Below, piece by piece: positions 34,960 to 44,007 of a stretch of DNA of 64,000 nt; the first letter of the stretch is position 1; each line of letters starts with the position of its first letter. The stretch lies in NCBI GenBank assembly GCA_016125135.1, contig WGMJ01000017.1:119907-183906 (forward strand), read 5' to 3'. The stretch is from Alphaproteobacteria bacterium. Lineage in GTDB: Bacteria > Pseudomonadota > Alphaproteobacteria > Micavibrionales > Micavibrionaceae. Under the pieces are notes generated by a model. It was given only the letters and a program-made list of their open reading frames with translations. It was not told the origin of the DNA and searched no databases. Made by a program: the position numbers and the translations under genes.

Positions 34960-35174
34960 TAAAAATCTCCTGTGGTTAGGTAATAGTTGTAAAGATATAG
35001 GGCGGCAAAACAGCAAAGCAAAGCCATAATCCAGGGCCAGATGCCGTATTTTTTGTGGTATTCCTTATCGCGCACCAGAATATCACGGGGGACGTTCTTC
35101 AGCTTTGCCGCCAGAAGCCACATGCCTGCCGCAAACCCGCCAATAAAGCCCAATATGCCTATAAGGTAGACCAT
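34959..35174 (-). CDS. Small inner-membrane protein, 71 residues, first gene of the YceI operon
   Basis: The product has two hydrophobic segments (VYLIGILGFIGGFAAGMWLL and WPWIMALLCCFAALYLYNYYL) separated by a basic loop (KLKNVPRDILVRDKEYHKKYG). The stop overlaps the yceI start (TAATG). No family is recognised. The context implies a membrane component linked to the quinone-binding YceI and b561 proteins. The gene is divergent from uppP with a 62-base gap. Confidence 0.7.
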   Translation of the reverse strand: MVYLIGILGFIGGFAAGMWLLAAKLKNVPRDILVRDKEYHKKYGIWPWIMALLCCFAALYLYNYYLTTGDF

Positions 35175-35236
35175 GCATTGCGAATATAATATTATTCGTG
35201 CAAGTATAAAAGCAGTATCAGACTAGTAAAAGCGCC

Positions 35237-36061
35237 ATGCCCCTTCTTCACATATTTCTTATAGCCGTTTTACAAGGAATTACAGAGTTTCTCCCCATAA
35301 GTTCCAGTGGCCACCTTGTATTGGCGCATCATTTTCTGGATGGCAGCAATGTGCCGCTTTCATACGAGCGTATTTTCGACATCGCTGTGCATGTGGGTAC
35401 GCTACTTTCTGTTTTGCTGTGTTTTCACAAAGATATTTTAAGGATGACAACAGGTTTTTTTGATTTCTGTCGTGGCCAACGAAACAATAATACACGTCTG
35501 CTTGGTTACCTGTTGCTTAGCTCTATACCGGCCATCATTGTAGGACTTGGGTTGCACATTTTGCAGCCTTCATGGTTCCAGTCGGTCGAGCTGGTGGCAT
35601 GGACAATGTTCTTGTTTGCGTTTGTTTTATACGCGGCGGATAAATTCTTCCCTGTGAATAAAAAAGTAGAAGACATGACATGGAAAAACGCACTTCTGGT
35701 TGGTTTTGCGCAAGCAATAGCATTGATTCCCGGCGTTAGTCGCTCTGGTATTACCATGTCGGCGGCGCGTTATTGCGGCCTTGAGCGTGTAGAGGCAGCG
35801 CGCTTTTCATTACTCATGGCAACCATTGCTATCAGCGGCGCAGGTGCTGTCGGCGCTACGGATTTGTTAGAGGCAAATGACCCCGTCTTATTTGCTGTTG
35901 TGGGCTGGGGTATTCTATTTTCCTTTATTGCAGGATTGCTGACGATTATCGGCATGATGTTTCTCTTGAAACGCTTTACTTTTACGCCGTTCGTTATCTA
36001 CAGGCTTCTTGTTGGCGGCACACTGCTAGTGCTAATATATACAGGCGTTATGGCTGTATAA
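35237..36061 (+). CDS. uppP: Undecaprenyl-diphosphatase UppP (BacA)
   Basis: The 274-residue integral membrane protein carries the two BacA signature regions: QGITEFLPISSSGHLVLAHH near the N-terminus and PGVSRSGITMSAARYCGLER in the second half. It dephosphorylates undecaprenyl pyrophosphate to recycle the lipid carrier for peptidoglycan and O-antigen synthesis. Length is normal. The gene end overlaps the convergent rsmD gene by 14 bases. Confidence 0.96.
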   Translation: MPLLHIFLIAVLQGITEFLPISSSGHLVLAHHFLDGSNVPLSYERIFDIAVHVGTLLSVLLCFHKDILRMTTGFFDFCRGQRNNNTRLLGYLLLSSIPAIIVGLGLHILQPSWFQSVELVAWTMFLFAFVLYAADKFFPVNKKVEDMTWKNALLVGFAQAIALIPGVSRSGITMSAARYCGLERVEAARFSLLMATIAISGAGAVGATDLLEANDPVLFAVVGWGILFSFIAGLLTIIGMMFLLKRFTFTPFVIYRLLVGGTLLVLIYTGVMAV

Positions 36062-36569
36062 GCGATACTTTCGTATCGCCGTAGATTTTTTCCTGAAACA
36101 CGTTTTCAAAAACAGCGTCTATCTCGGTTTCAATGCAGAGTATGCAATCTTGTGCCAGCCAGTTTTTTTCCTGTAAAGATGTTATGCAGGGCTGAATAAG
36201 ATTTTTATGGTAGGGTGGGTCAAGAAACACAAGGTTGGCTTGTGCTGTTGCAACAGGTAGCTTTATGCCATCTGCCATAATAAAAGTTGCATTTTCTGCT
36301 TTCAAATTTTGTGCGTTTAATTTAGCAAGCTCGAGTGATTTGTTGTTGTTATCAATAAAGATACATTTTTCAGCGCCGCGTGAAAGCGTCTCAAGGCCGA
36401 GCGCACCTGTGCCGCAGAAAATATCAAGCACGCTTGCGCCCTCTATCAGCCCACGGGCTTCCAGCATCGTCATAATCGCCTGGCGCACTTTGTCGGATGT
36501 CGGGCGGAGGCCCTCATGTGTGGGCGCTTCGATGATACGGCTACGCCATGCTCCCCCTGTAATCCTCAT
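36048..36569 (-). CDS. rsmD: 16S rRNA (guanine966-N2)-methyltransferase RsmD
   Basis: MRITGGAWRSRIIEAPTHEGLRPTSDKVRQAI, the SAM-binding segment SVLDIFCGTGALGLETLSRGA, and VFLDPPYHKN (the DPPY catalytic motif) identify RsmD. It modifies G966 of 16S rRNA in the assembled 30S subunit. Length of 173 residues is normal. Its ATG overlaps the stop of the pseudouridine synthase gene (ATGA), a common pairing in Alphaproteobacteria. Confidence 0.93.
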   Translation of the reverse strand: MRITGGAWRSRIIEAPTHEGLRPTSDKVRQAIMTMLEARGLIEGASVLDIFCGTGALGLETLSRGAEKCIFIDNNNKSLELAKLNAQNLKAENATFIMADGIKLPVATAQANLVFLDPPYHKNLIQPCITSLQEKNWLAQDCILCIETEIDAVFENVFQEKIYGDTKVSLIQP

Positions 36570-37297
36570 ACTAACACCTCGGCGGGTAGGCTGTTCTTCA
36601 GCTGCTTGAAAGGAATTTCTTTTACAGCACCTTTTGGTAGGTCGCCCAGTTCAAAAACGCCATAGCTTATGCGGATAAGGCGCGAAACTTTCAGGCCCAC
36701 AAATTCCATGATACGGCGGATCTCGCGGTTCTTGCCTTCTTGTAATGTAATCGTTAGCCATGAATTACCACCATCACGTTTCATATCAAGGTTTATCGTC
36801 ATGGGGGCATAACGTACACCCTCAATTGTTAAACCTTTTTCCAGCTTTTTGAGGCGTGCATCATCAACGGCGCCATGTACGCGCACACGGTAACGGCGCT
36901 TCCAGCCTGTTTTCGGCAGTTCTAGATAACGTGAAATTGTGCCGCTCGTTGTCAGCAGTAATAGACCTTCACTATTCAAATCCAGCCGGCCAACGCTCAC
37001 AACGCGGGGCATGCCTTTGGGCAATTTCTGGAAGATCGTATCACGGTCTTTTTCATCACGGTGTGTTGTGACGAGCCCTGCAGGCTTGTGGTAGAGGAAC
37101 AAGCGCGGCTGTTCAGGCTTTGCAATCGGCTTGCCATCAACCCTGATATCATCTTTGAAGCGTGCAAGGAAAGCAGGGGTATCCAGTTTTTTGCCGTTAA
37201 CGCTGACGCGGCCTTCGCCAATCAGGCGTTCAGCATCGCGGCGCGAGCAAATGCCTGCAGCGGCAATAATTTTGGCTATGCGTTCTTGCTTCTCCAT
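36566..37297 (-). CDS. rRNA pseudouridine synthase, RluB/RsuA family
   Basis: An S4 domain (RIAKIIAAAGICSRRDAERLIGEGRVSVNGK, about 6-36) is followed by a pseudouridine synthase domain with the catalytic Asp in GRLDLNSEGLLLLTTSG, and GKNREIRRIMEFVGLKVSRLIR near the end. The RluB type modifies 23S rRNA helix 80; RluE, RluF and RsuA are close relatives, so the exact target is uncertain. ATG 37297 (MEKQERIAK) fits the family; the frame continues upstream but would add unlikely residues. It is coupled to rsmD. Confidence 0.9.
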   Translation of the reverse strand: MEKQERIAKIIAAAGICSRRDAERLIGEGRVSVNGKKLDTPAFLARFKDDIRVDGKPIAKPEQPRLFLYHKPAGLVTTHRDEKDRDTIFQKLPKGMPRVVSVGRLDLNSEGLLLLTTSGTISRYLELPKTGWKRRYRVRVHGAVDDARLKKLEKGLTIEGVRYAPMTINLDMKRDGGNSWLTITLQEGKNREIRRIMEFVGLKVSRLIRISYGVFELGDLPKGAVKEIPFKQLKNSLPAEVLV

Positions 37298-37312
37298 GCC
37301 AATATAAAGCCT

Positions 37313-37777
37313 GTGTTTAGCGAAAAAGACAATTATTATATGCAAGAAGCGCTAGTCGAGGCGCAAAAAGCGGCCGGTGCCGATGAGGTACCGATTGGTG
37401 CCGTGCTGGTAAATATCGAAACCGGTGAAATTACCGCACGTGCGTCCAACAGCACAAGGCGCGATTGTGACCCTACGCACCATGCCGAAATTCTGGCGAT
37501 CCGTGACGCATGCAAACAGGTCGATGCCCAGCGTATTCCCGAATATGATCTCTATGTCACGCTCGAGCCATGCCCCATGTGTGCAGCCGCAATTTCTTAT
37601 GCCCGTATTCGTAAAGTTACTTTTGCCGCCTGTGACCCGAAAAGTGGTGGTGTGTTACACGGGCCAAAATTATACGAACATGGTTGTATGCACCATAAGC
37701 CTGAAGTGCAGTCTGGCTTGCTCGGAGAAGAGGCTGCTGTTTTATTAAAAGAATTTTTCCAAAAAAAGAGGATATAG
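37313..37777 (+). CDS. tadA: tRNA-specific adenosine deaminase TadA
   Basis: The zinc and catalytic motifs are present: THHAEILAIRDA (the HAE motif) and LEPCPMCAAAI (PCxxC), with the TadA-specific end segment KEFFQKKR. It converts A34 to inosine in tRNA-Arg(ACG). GTG 37313 gives VFSEKDNYYMQEALVEAQKA, which matches the TadA N-terminal helix. ATG 37340 would cut that helix short, so GTG is preferred although its ribosome site is weak. The gap to the divergent pseudouridine synthase is only 15 bases. Copy 4 of the solute-binding protein family follows after one base. Confidence 0.9.
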   Translation: MFSEKDNYYMQEALVEAQKAAGADEVPIGAVLVNIETGEITARASNSTRRDCDPTHHAEILAIRDACKQVDAQRIPEYDLYVTLEPCPMCAAAISYARIRKVTFAACDPKSGGVLHGPKLYEHGCMHHKPEVQSGLLGEEAAVLLKEFFQKKRI

Positions 37778-37778
37778 C

Positions 37779-38612
37779 ATGAAGAAGATACTAGCTGCAC
37801 TGGTAGTGTTGGTAACAATAGGTACTGGCTCATATAGCTATGCTGCCTCTGCAGAAAAAGCATTTGCGCGTGTCGAGAAAAGTGGCACAATCCGTTGTGG
37901 CTATTTCACATGGCAGCCCGCCTTTATGAAAGACCCCAACACCGGCACGCTTTCCGGCATTAATTACGATTTCATGGATAAGGTTGGACATTTCCTCGGG
38001 CTTAAAATTGAATGGGCCGAAGAGGTGGGCATTGGTAGTGTAACGGAAGCGCTGGGTGCCGGACGAATTGATGTTATGTGTGCCAGCATGTGGCCTGACC
38101 CCGCCAAAATGTTCCACACAGAATATACATTGCCAACATATTTCTCGGCCGTTTATGCAATCGTGCGGGGCAGCGATAAAAGATTTGATGGAAATCTGAA
38201 CTCTATCAATAAGCCGGAAGTAAAAGTTTGCGGTATTGAGGGGGATATTACAGCGAATGCTTCGCGCGCCGCTTTTCCGCAGGCAAATTTTGTTGGTTTG
38301 CCGCCAACGGCAGATGGCTCCCAGCTCATACTGTCTGTTGTCAGCAATAAATGTGATGTCATGCTGGGAGATGCCCCACTTCTTATTGATTATTCAAAAA
38401 CAGCACCGGGAAAGATCAGAAAAGTTGCAGGCGTAGACCCTGTTCACGTGTTCGGCGAGCATTTGCTTGTCAATAAGGGCGAGCACCATTTGAAAATGAT
38501 GCTTGATACAGCCATTACCACGCTTGTGAATAGCGGCGAGATGGATAAGGTGCTGGACGGCTACGAAGGTGTTTATGGCGCGCCAGAAAAAGCCTTCAAA
38601 CCGCTGCGCTAA
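37779..38612 (+). CDS. Family-3 periplasmic solute-binding protein (copy 4)
   Basis: The 277-residue product has a signal peptide (MKKILAALVVLVTIGTGSYSYA) and begins like copies 1-3: FARVEKSGTIRCGYFTWQP, KDPNTGTLSGINYDFMDKVG and RIDVMCASMWPDPA. The Cys pair is conserved, and it has a further Cys pair (VCGIEGD, NKCDV). It is separated from the other copies by 11.6 kb. It follows tadA directly and overlaps the end of putA by four bases in convergent orientation. Ligand and transporter partner are unknown. Confidence 0.87.
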   Translation: MKKILAALVVLVTIGTGSYSYAASAEKAFARVEKSGTIRCGYFTWQPAFMKDPNTGTLSGINYDFMDKVGHFLGLKIEWAEEVGIGSVTEALGAGRIDVMCASMWPDPAKMFHTEYTLPTYFSAVYAIVRGSDKRFDGNLNSINKPEVKVCGIEGDITANASRAAFPQANFVGLPPTADGSQLILSVVSNKCDVMLGDAPLLIDYSKTAPGKIRKVAGVDPVHVFGEHLLVNKGEHHLKMMLDTAITTLVNSGEMDKVLDGYEGVYGAPEKAFKPLR

Positions 38613-41551
38613 TCCGCCAGATTAACGAGATCTGTATTTCCGCCCGTCGCGGTAATGTTGTTTGAAACAACTTTTTCTGTTGCGAAGCGGGGCAGGTAAT
38701 GTGGGCCACCAGCCTTAGGCCCTGTACCTGAAAGCCCCATGCCGCCGAAAGGCTGGACGCCTACAACAGCACCAATCATGCTGCGGTTAATGTATATATT
38801 GCCAGCTTTAATATTCTCAGGCCATTCGGCGATATGGCTATCCACACGGCTATGCAGGCCGAATGTCAGGCCGTAGCCCGTTGCGTTGATTTTCTTCACC
38901 AGATCATCAAGTTTGTCACGCTTGAAGCGTACAACATGTAATATAGGGCCAAAAACCTCGCGCGTTAGCTGGCTGATATCATCAATCTCGATGAGTGTTG
39001 GTCTGAAATACGTTCTGCCTTTAAGCGCATCACCTGTTAAGGGTGCTGTAGCGCTTGGCGTGAACTTTCCAACATGGTTTTCAAGGTTGGTGTAGGCCTC
39101 GCGGTCAATAACGGGGCCAATATCAGTCGTGATGAGCGCGGGGTTATCAACGCGCAGAAGTGCCATAGCGCCTTTTAATATTGGCAATACCTTATCTGCA
39201 ATATCATCTTGCAGGCAAAGCACGCGCAAGGCCGAACAACGTTGCCCTGCAGAGCCAAAAGCGCTGATGATTACATCATCAACCACTTGTTCGGGCAGGG
39301 CAGAGCTATCAACAATCATCGCGTTCTGCCCACCCGTTTCGGCAATCAGGGGGACAATTGCGCCATCTTTGGCAGCGAGGGCGCGGTTTATAAGTTGGGC
39401 TACTTCTGTTGAGCCTGTAAAGGCCACGCCTGCTACGTCCTTGTGATTGGTCAGTGCGCCGCCAATTTTCCCATCACCAAAAACAATTTGAAGTGTGCGT
39501 GGCGGGATGCCCGCTTTATGCGCGAGTTCGATTGCTAAGTTTGCAATGCGCGGTGTTTGTTCGGCAGGTTTGGCAATAACGCTATTGCCTGCCATTAAAG
39601 CAGCTGTAATTTGTCCAAGGAAAATTGCCAGCGGGAAGTTCCACGGACTAATACAAACGAACGTGCCGCGCCCCCGCATCTCAATAGAATTTCTCTCACC
39701 TGTTGGTCCCGGTAAAATATGAGGGGCGGCAAAGTTTTTTAAGCCTTCAGCGGCATAGTAGCGGCAGAAATCAACAGCTTCGCGGATTTCTGCAATTGCA
39801 TCGGGAATTGTTTTGCCCGCTTCTTTTGCGCAGAGGCCAATGAATGTATCTGTGTTTTTTTCAAGGAGCTCCGCAAGTTTTACAAGGCAATTGGCACGCG
39901 TTTGTGCGCTCTCTTTATGCCATGTCTCAAATCCTTTGCGGGCTTCGGTAAAAATGCCGTCGATGGCGTCAAGGCTCGTGTCACTTGGTGCGGCGGGAAG
40001 CGGAAAGCCCAGCGCAACAGCTTCAAAATGCGTATAGGTTGGGATATCGGAAAGATCATAGCCGCGTGAGTTTTTGCGCGAAGCGCCGTAAATATCCGGC
40101 GGCAATGGCAAATTGGCGTGGCGTTTGTCAGGCCGCGCTTCGGTTTCGGCGACTGGGTCACGTGTTAAGTCAGCAACGGGCACACGCGGGTCTGATATTT
40201 TATGCACGAAAGAACTATTTGCCCCATTTTCAAGCAGTCGACGCACGAGATAAGGTAGTAAATCCTCATGTGCGCCAACGGGGGCGTAAATACAGCTTTT
40301 CGCAATGCCTTCACTTAACACAGTATCATGAAGGGACTCCCCCATACCGTGCAAACGCTGAAACTCAACATGCGCAACGTTTTCCTCCTTCGCCATCTCG
40401 GCAATAGCGGCAATCGTAAAGGCGTTATGGGTGGCAAATAAACGGTCAATTTTATCACCAGCCTGCAAAAGCTTGCGTGCGCAGGCAAGGTATGAAACAT
40501 CTGTATGAACCTTGCGTGTAAAAAGCGGGTAATCAGCAACGCCGCGAATTTGCGCACGCTTCACTTCACTGTCCCAGTAAGCACCCTTTACAAGCCGTAC
40601 ATGAAGTTTGTGGTTATATTTTTCAGCAAGCCCGACAATAAGGTCAATCACAGGGAGGGCACGTTTTTGGTAGGCCTGTAGCGCTAGGCCAAGCCCTTGC
40701 AAATTTTGCCCCTGAATTTCCTGTAATATTTTTTCAAGAATAATGAGGGATAGAACGAGCCGGTCTGTTTCTTCGGCATCAATCGTCAGGCGGATATCTT
40801 TAGCTGATGCGGTTTTTAAAAGTTTAACCAGCTTTTCAATAAGGTCGGGCACACAGCGTTCCTGCTGTGCGATTTCGTAACGTGGATGTATGGCAGAGAG
40901 TTTAATAGAAAGCCCTGATTTTTGCGGTAGTGCGTTCAGGGCCATTTCGTAGGCATTATAGTAATGGGCGGCCTGTTCCATCGTGCGCGCCCCTTCACCC
41001 AGCATATCGAAAGAGAAATTATACCCTTTCTCTGCATAGTTTTCGGCGCGTTTTAATGCGCCTTGAATATCATGGCCCATAACAAATTGCTCGCCGAGAA
41101 GTTTGACCGCTTGCTTCAGCGCTTCACGAATTACGGGGGCCGAAAGCTTGCCGATTAAGCTATCAAGCGTCGTGCGCGAGAGTGAAAGACCAAGGGATGA
41201 TACTTTCAAAAGCCAATCCGATGTTTCGCTCTCGCTGGCTTTCCATTCGGCAGAAAGAATTTTGTCACGTACAAGGGCGTTTGCGGTGTCATGATCGGGG
41301 ATGCGTAGAAGTGCTTCGGCAAGGCTCATCAGGGCAAGGCCTTCGGCGGTGTTTAATCCGTATTGTTGTAAGAATATTTCGATCTCGCCAATTTTATGTT
41401 TTGCGCCGCGGACATTATTGACGAGCTTTTCGGCAAGCTGTTTTGCATCATTTGCAAGTTTTGTATGCCATGCTAGGTCAGCAAGGCACGCATTGACACA
41501 AGAAGGCTCGTCTTTGTAAATCCAGCCGGAAAGCGGGGTAAAATCGGTCAT
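38609..41551 (-). CDS. putA: Bifunctional proline dehydrogenase / L-glutamate-gamma-semialdehyde dehydrogenase
   Basis: The N-terminal proline dehydrogenase barrel (about 120-440) contains DAEETDRLVLSLIILEKIL and VRLVKGAYWDSEVKRAQ. The C-terminal aldehyde dehydrogenase (about 500-960) contains ISPWNFPLAIFLGQITAAL, VIAKPAEQTPRIA, AETGGQNAMIV with the general base Glu, and SAGQRCSALRVL with the catalytic Cys. It oxidises proline to glutamate. The 980-residue length and N-terminus match the short PutA type without the ribbon-helix-helix DNA-binding domain, so it is unlikely to act as a repressor. It is divergent from xseA. Confidence 0.95.
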   Translation of the reverse strand: MTDFTPLSGWIYKDEPSCVNACLADLAWHTKLANDAKQLAEKLVNNVRGAKHKIGEIEIFLQQYGLNTAEGLALMSLAEALLRIPDHDTANALVRDKILSAEWKASESETSDWLLKVSSLGLSLSRTTLDSLIGKLSAPVIREALKQAVKLLGEQFVMGHDIQGALKRAENYAEKGYNFSFDMLGEGARTMEQAAHYYNAYEMALNALPQKSGLSIKLSAIHPRYEIAQQERCVPDLIEKLVKLLKTASAKDIRLTIDAEETDRLVLSLIILEKILQEIQGQNLQGLGLALQAYQKRALPVIDLIVGLAEKYNHKLHVRLVKGAYWDSEVKRAQIRGVADYPLFTRKVHTDVSYLACARKLLQAGDKIDRLFATHNAFTIAAIAEMAKEENVAHVEFQRLHGMGESLHDTVLSEGIAKSCIYAPVGAHEDLLPYLVRRLLENGANSSFVHKISDPRVPVADLTRDPVAETEARPDKRHANLPLPPDIYGASRKNSRGYDLSDIPTYTHFEAVALGFPLPAAPSDTSLDAIDGIFTEARKGFETWHKESAQTRANCLVKLAELLEKNTDTFIGLCAKEAGKTIPDAIAEIREAVDFCRYYAAEGLKNFAAPHILPGPTGERNSIEMRGRGTFVCISPWNFPLAIFLGQITAALMAGNSVIAKPAEQTPRIANLAIELAHKAGIPPRTLQIVFGDGKIGGALTNHKDVAGVAFTGSTEVAQLINRALAAKDGAIVPLIAETGGQNAMIVDSSALPEQVVDDVIISAFGSAGQRCSALRVLCLQDDIADKVLPILKGAMALLRVDNPALITTDIGPVIDREAYTNLENHVGKFTPSATAPLTGDALKGRTYFRPTLIEIDDISQLTREVFGPILHVVRFKRDKLDDLVKKINATGYGLTFGLHSRVDSHIAEWPENIKAGNIYINRSMIGAVVGVQPFGGMGLSGTGPKAGGPHYLPRFATEKVVSNNITATGGNTDLVNLAD

Positions 41552-41600
41552 GCCTACAACATAGCATTGCCTTATTTTTTTACCAGACTATGATGCTGCT

Positions 41601-42854
41601 ATGCCAAATGATGCGGTTAATAATGCGCCCTATAGCGTTTCCGAACTGTCTTTTGCCCTGAAAAGAACGGTCGAGAGCAACTTTGCCCATGTGCGGGTGC
41701 GTGGCGAGTTATCAAAAGTCAAAATCCATACATCCGGTCATATGTATTCAGACCTGAAAGATGCGGACTCTCTCATTAATCTTGTTTGCTGGCGCTCAAC
41801 CGTCGGGCGGCTGGCTGTAAAACCAGAAGAGGGGCTGGAAGTTATTTGTACGGGGAAGGTGTCAACTTATCCCGGGCGTTCATCATACCAGCTTATTGTC
41901 GAGCAGATGGAGCTTGCAGGCCAAGGCGCACTTTTGAAGATGCTCGAAGAGCGCAAGAAGAAACTTGCCGCTGAAGGATTGTTTGAACAATCACGGAAAA
42001 GAGCGCTTCCCAAATTTCCTCAAGTTATCGGTGTTGTAACTTCGGCAACGGGCGCTGTTATTCACGACATTCTTCACCGCTTGCAAGATCGTTACCCGTG
42101 CCATGTTCTTCTGTGGCCCGTGCCAGTGCAGGGCGAAGGCGCAGCAGAAAAAATTACCGAAGCAATAAACGGGTTCCAGAATATTGCACCGCGACCTGAT
42201 ATATTGATTGTCGCGCGTGGTGGCGGCTCTCTGGAAGACCTAATGCCCTTTAACGAAGAGAATGTTGTGCGCGCTGCCGCAGCCTCGCAAATACCGCTTA
42301 TTTCTGCGGTCGGGCATGAAACTGACGTGACATTAATTGACTATGCAGCCGATATGCGCGCGCCAACCCCCACAGGCGCTGCCGAAATAGCAACGCCCAA
42401 CCGTATGGAAGTGATGGCGCAACTGGGTAAGCAAAGTGAGCGGCTTGGTTATGTTGTTCAAAATAAAATCAGAAGCGGCCTGCAGCTGCTGGCAACTTTG
42501 CAGGCGCGGCTTGGTACGCCACAAGATTTACTAAATTTGAAATCACAAAAGCTTGATCAACTAGCCGAGCGTATGGCGAGCTATATGATGCGTATCGTTG
42601 ACCGTCAGCAAAGCAGAGTGGAGGTGCTGGCCGTGAAATTGGCACCTGCTTTGAAACGCCTTGTTGAAATTCAGCAGGCACGGTTCACGCAATCGGCACG
42701 ATTACTCGAGACGCTCTCGTACACAAATGTCCTCAAGCGTGGCTATGCCGTTGTGAAAAATGAAGCTGGTAAGTTGATTACATCGGCGAAAACGTCTGAA
42801 AAACGCGGAATTATCGTGTTTTCTGACGGTGAAAAGCCCGTTTCCATGGAATAG
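41601..42854 (+). CDS. xseA: Exodeoxyribonuclease VII large subunit
   Basis: The N-terminal OB fold (VRVRGELSKVKIHTSGHMYSDLKDADSLI) and the nuclease core (IGVVTSATGAVIHDILHRL, DILIVARGGGSLEDLMPFNEENVVRAA, SAVGHETDVTLIDYAADMRAPTPTGAAE) identify XseA. The enzyme degrades single-stranded DNA together with XseB, which is not in this window. The 417 residues are a little fewer than in E. coli, mainly in the C-terminal coiled coil. It starts 49 bases from the divergent putA. Confidence 0.94.
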   Translation: MPNDAVNNAPYSVSELSFALKRTVESNFAHVRVRGELSKVKIHTSGHMYSDLKDADSLINLVCWRSTVGRLAVKPEEGLEVICTGKVSTYPGRSSYQLIVEQMELAGQGALLKMLEERKKKLAAEGLFEQSRKRALPKFPQVIGVVTSATGAVIHDILHRLQDRYPCHVLLWPVPVQGEGAAEKITEAINGFQNIAPRPDILIVARGGGSLEDLMPFNEENVVRAAAASQIPLISAVGHETDVTLIDYAADMRAPTPTGAAEIATPNRMEVMAQLGKQSERLGYVVQNKIRSGLQLLATLQARLGTPQDLLNLKSQKLDQLAERMASYMMRIVDRQQSRVEVLAVKLAPALKRLVEIQQARFTQSARLLETLSYTNVLKRGYAVVKNEAGKLITSAKTSEKRGIIVFSDGEKPVSME

Positions 42855-42892
42855 AGCTGTATTTTCTGCTAAAATAAGGCATATAGGATGCA

Positions 42893-43396
42893 ATGAAACT
42901 GACACTGGCCGAGATTATGGACAAGCTGGGCGTGGGCTATGAACTAGAGCCTTACGCCCTTCAGCCATGGGATGTTTATGACGAGGTGAAGGGCGTAACC
43001 GCACATGCCGAAGTGCGCATGGAAGGCAATGGGCAGGAATTCATCACGGAAGTTTTGTTGATGCCCGACGAGCCAAGCGCCGAAAACCCGCCCGTCCAAC
43101 AAATCATGCGTCAGCGTGGTGCCATCCAGCACAGTAAATGGACAATCCTTGAATTGAAAATCAAAGGCAAGGAAGAGGACAATAAGGTTTATAACTGGGA
43201 AGAGAAAAGCTGTAACTTGTTCCGTATGATTGTGCTTGCCCTGAAGCAAAATAAAATTCCTGATTTCGATGAGTTAATTGAAGATGAAATGCGTTCCCGT
43301 GAACGTTTCGGAGACCAGCATGGCGGTGGCAGTTCGAAGTCGCCGAAGATTCGTCCGGCGCAACTGCTTGATATGAAGCAGGGCAAGGGCTTCTAG
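42893..43396 (+). CDS. Hypothetical protein, 167 residues
   Basis: No family is recognised. The product is acidic and mixed alpha-beta in appearance: MKLTLAEIMDKLGVGYELEPYAL, EVRMEGNGQEFITEVLLMPDEP, HSKWTILELKIKGKEEDNKVYNW and a helix with CNLFRMIVLALKQNKIPDFDELI. The last 25 residues are Gly/Ser and basic. No signal peptide or membrane segment is present. It follows xseA by 38 bases and its stop overlaps the end of the convergent terD gene. Confidence 0.65.
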   Translation: MKLTLAEIMDKLGVGYELEPYALQPWDVYDEVKGVTAHAEVRMEGNGQEFITEVLLMPDEPSAENPPVQQIMRQRGAIQHSKWTILELKIKGKEEDNKVYNWEEKSCNLFRMIVLALKQNKIPDFDELIEDEMRSRERFGDQHGGGSSKSPKIRPAQLLDMKQGKGF

Positions 43397-44007
43397 GCTA
43401 TTTGAATGCCGTAGCTGGTTGCAATCTCGCCAAGGCCGTTTTTTGCACCCTTTCCAACGATTTCAAAGCTCCAGAGCGGGCCGTCACGGTTTAACGTACC
43501 AATCACAAAGGCGGTTGCTTTGCCTTTTTCGTCGTGCACAAACATATCATCCAGCTTGATGCGTAACATCTCGCGGTCAGAGTCAATACTCGCGATACGG
43601 AAGAATCCATTGCGGACATTCTTCTTGAAGGAATGATCACGTAGATCCGCCTCGTGTATGGAGATAGCAAACGAAACCGAAAGAACATCAAGTGGTAGTT
43701 TGTTCAAGTCAATATTTATGATCTCGTCATCGCCATCGCCCGCGCCTGTGCGGTTATCACCTTTATGCTCCACAGTGCCATCCATAACAGACGGATTATT
43801 GTAGAATATGAAGTCTTCGTCCATGCGGGTCTGGTTGTTTTTATCCAGCAGGAATACGGATACATCAAGGTCAGGCGATTGATCATCAAAGCCAATAACA
43901 TCCCACCCCACGCCAATCATTACATTGCGCAATGTCGGGTCAATACGCGTCAGGTCGGTTTTGTCGCCAACGATAAATTCTTTATAGGGGATATCCTCGT
44001 CAGCCAT
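43393..44007 (-). CDS. terD: TerD family calcium-binding stress protein
   Basis: The 204-residue protein shows the TerD core: VGWDVIGFDDQSPDLDVSVFLLD, DFIFYNNPSVMDGTVEHKGDNRTGAGDGDDEIINIDL and a C-terminal half ending in WSFEIVGKGAKNGLGEIATSYGI. The acidic residues of DNRTGAGDGDDE form the calcium sites in known TerD proteins. TerD proteins belong to tellurite-resistance and stress systems with unclear chemistry. It is coupled to the terA-like gene by a TAATG overlap. Confidence 0.92.
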   Translation of the reverse strand: MADEDIPYKEFIVGDKTDLTRIDPTLRNVMIGVGWDVIGFDDQSPDLDVSVFLLDKNNQTRMDEDFIFYNNPSVMDGTVEHKGDNRTGAGDGDDEIINIDLNKLPLDVLSVSFAISIHEADLRDHSFKKNVRNGFFRIASIDSDREMLRIKLDDMFVHDEKGKATAFVIGTLNRDGPLWSFEIVGKGAKNGLGEIATSYGIQIA

